Assembly (NCBI GenBank): GCA_002049455.2
Contig: KV918841.1
Coordinates: 186,001 to 250,000 of the forward strand
Source of the DNA: Porphyra umbilicalis
Taxonomy: Eukaryota > Rhodophyta > Bangiophyceae > Bangiales > Bangiaceae
Reading direction: 5' to 3'
Length of the DNA stretch: 64,000 bases
Shown here: piece by piece, positions 62,600 to 64,000 of the stretch
Position numbering within the stretch: position 1 is the first letter of the stretch
Layout: each line of letters begins with the position of its first letter
The notes under the pieces: generated by a model
Databases searched by the model: none
Seen by the model: only the letters and a program-made list of their open reading frames with translations
Told to the model about the DNA's origin: nothing
Program-made: the position numbers and the translations under genes

Positions 62600-63600
62600 C
62601 GCGTCGGGCGGGCGGTCCCCCCCCCGCCCCCAAAGCGCGCCGCCACGGCGGCGGCGGCGCACGCAACGCAGCCGGCGGTGGCCATTTCGTGGCTCGGCCC
62701 CGACCCACACGCCTCCCGGCGTTTGAGGATGAGGCGGCCGCCGCGGAGGGCGGCCACGTCCGCCGCCCGTGGCGGTGACTGGGGGGCGCCCCCCCCCGCC
62801 GCGACGCCGCGGGGGGGGGGCGTGCGCCCGCCGCCGCCGCTCGCCGGCGGCCCGCCGCCAAAGACGGCGGCGGCCGACGCCCACGGGAGGCGCACAAAGC
62901 GGGGCCGCACCCCCGGGGGCAGCCGCCCGAGCGCCGCGTCGACGGCGGCGGAGAGGGCAAAGCGGTCAATGAGGCGCCACACGCCCGGGAGGGGGTCGAC
63001 GGGCACGCCCGACGCGGGGGTGGCCACCCACGAGGTGAGGGCCCCCACGCGGGACGCCGCGTCGGCGGCTTGAGCGGCGGACAACGTCGCGTCGGTCGCC
63101 CCGCCGTCTGCCTTGGCACGCCCCCCCGTCGCCGGCAATGGCGGCGCGACGGTGCGCGGCGCGCCCCGCAAACTCAGCGCCATATCGTCGGTGCGCTTGT
63201 GGAGCGTCGCGTCAAAGGCACCGCTGCTCGTGACGCCGCCGTCCGTCCCCGTTGCCGACAGGGGCGGTGGCGGCGGCGGCGACGCTGCCCCGCCGAGGCC
63301 GACCGCCACGAGGGTGATGCCGTGCGCGGGCGCGCGGGCGGCGAGGGCGCGAAAGAAAGCCGCCTGCTTCTTGGCGTTGCACGTGTAGGCAACGGTCAGC
63401 GGGCGGGGCGTCGGGGGGGGGGCGGGGGGCACGCTGTGTGGGGGACAGGGGGGGGAACGCCGTGGCCACTGGCCCGTCCGTGCCGCCACCGCCGCCGCCA
63501 TTGGCAATGGCGGCGGCGGGGGCAGCGGCGCGAGCAGCGTCGCCGCCGCGGGGGAGGCGGCCGCCGGCGGGAGCGGTGACCGGCGCGCCGCCGTCGCCAT
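61936..63600 (-). CDS. Inositol-tetrakisphosphate 1-kinase, frame breaks at homopolymers
   Basis: ITPK is an ATP-grasp kinase that phosphorylates inositol tris- and tetrakisphosphates on the way to InsP6. From ATG 63600: an Ala/Pro-rich N terminus, then LTVAYTCNAKKQAAFFRALA, ATLHKRTDDMAL, PVDPLPGVWRLIDRFALSAA and the ATP-binding LILKRREACGSGPSHEMAT. In another frame come VQRWVARHGRRLWKVYAVGG and, in a third, LVRALSEELGLSLLGVDVV and SVVDVNYFPGYKGV, the metal-binding end of ITPK. Breaks fall in the Pro/Gly-coding runs near 62620 and 62190-62215, and the C terminus runs into a 24-base C tract (61942-61965). The stop at 61936 assumes a change of frame in that tract. Family assignment is firm; the exact protein is not. 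Confidence 0.75.
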
Positions 63601-64000
63601 GGGGGGCACGGGGCGCCAGCGGCGGGCGGGGCGCCTCCCTCCCCGACACGGGCCACCGGCGGGGCGACGCGCCGCGGGCGGTGCCGACCGACGCGGGGGG
63701 GGGGGTGGGTTGGCGCGCCGCGGCCGGTGCCGACCGACGCGGGGGGGGGGGCGGGTGCGCGCGCCCCGCCCGCCGTCGGCGGCGGGCGGCGGCTCGCGCA
63801 TGGGCAGCGGGGGGGGGGGCCCGGCGCGGGCGCCCCTCTTCCCCCGCCCCCCCCCCCCTCAGCCGCCACGGCCGCGGCGGCTGCACGCAGCGGCAGGCGG
63901 GGCCGACAGACGGCGGCCCGCGGGAGGCGGGCGCCGCCGCGATCGGTGGCACCCCGGGGCGTGGCCAATGGGGTGTGGCCACGGGCCCCAGCGTTACGAG
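63601..64000. other. GC-rich upstream region, no gene seen
   Basis: 5' flank of the kinase gene. Contains two similar GCCG(G)TGCCGACCGACGCGGG units at about 63677 and 63722 and many G-runs. Confidence 0.5.

Noticed and set aside
37865..63600. A single metabolic gene cluster linking dehydratase, DAG lipase, hydrolase and ITPK
   Set aside because: Lipid and inositol-phosphate themes recur, but orientations are mixed, unrelated genes lie between, and nothing in the sequence shows co-regulation.

Overview
The window looks like nuclear DNA from a GC-rich, intron-poor photosynthetic eukaryote. A bangiophycean red alga of the Porphyra/Pyropia type fits best, but this is inference. The supporting signs are eukaryotic gene families (exosome RRP45, PHS1-type dehydratase, mitochondrial carrier, diacylglycerol lipase, ITPK), plastid-type proteins (a fibrillin and a plastid-type alpha/beta hydrolase with transit-like N termini), mostly single-exon genes, two genes with apparent short GT-AG introns, and very long G and C tracts. 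No rRNA operon, CRISPR array or bacterial operon was seen.

Roughly 0-34 kb is a transposon graveyard. It holds a methyltransferase relic (0.5-0.9 kb), a terminal-inverted-repeat element (2.8-3.8 kb), and a complete pogo/Tigger-like transposon (4266-6440) that sits at a TA inside a tRNA-like sequence. Next come a decayed copia-order retrotransposon (7.5-9.8 kb), two 953-bp copies of a TA-inserting non-autonomous element (9824-10776 and 19443-20395), and two inverted copies of a larger GC-rich repeat, one of them split by the second 953-bp copy. A 265-bp-period tandem array lies at 13.26-15.2 kb. Further retroelement and transposase relics, two unrecognised ORF regions (23.5-26.9 kb), a 245-bp MITE, and a second long pogo-type transposase (29304-32060) follow. 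Several elements are bounded by clusters of one short motif in both orientations.

Roughly 34.5-63.6 kb is gene-bearing. In order: a low-complexity hypothetical protein, 3-hydroxyacyl-CoA dehydratase, an unrecognised membrane protein with one probable intron, a sugar-phosphate nucleotidyltransferase, exosome RRP45/EXOSC9, a plastid fibrillin, a mitochondrial carrier, an sn1-type diacylglycerol lipase, a histidine-brace LPMO-like secreted protein, a plastid-type alpha/beta hydrolase and an inositol-tetrakisphosphate 1-kinase. They do not form one pathway. Several act on lipids or inositol phosphates, but eukaryotic neighbours need not be functionally linked.

Five of the conserved genes read cleanly only if the reading frame is allowed to jump at long G or C runs. 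This points to consensus errors at homopolymers more than to gene death. The transposon relics are different: their frames are intact over long distances and are interrupted by stop codons one C-to-T change away from CAA, CAG or CGA.
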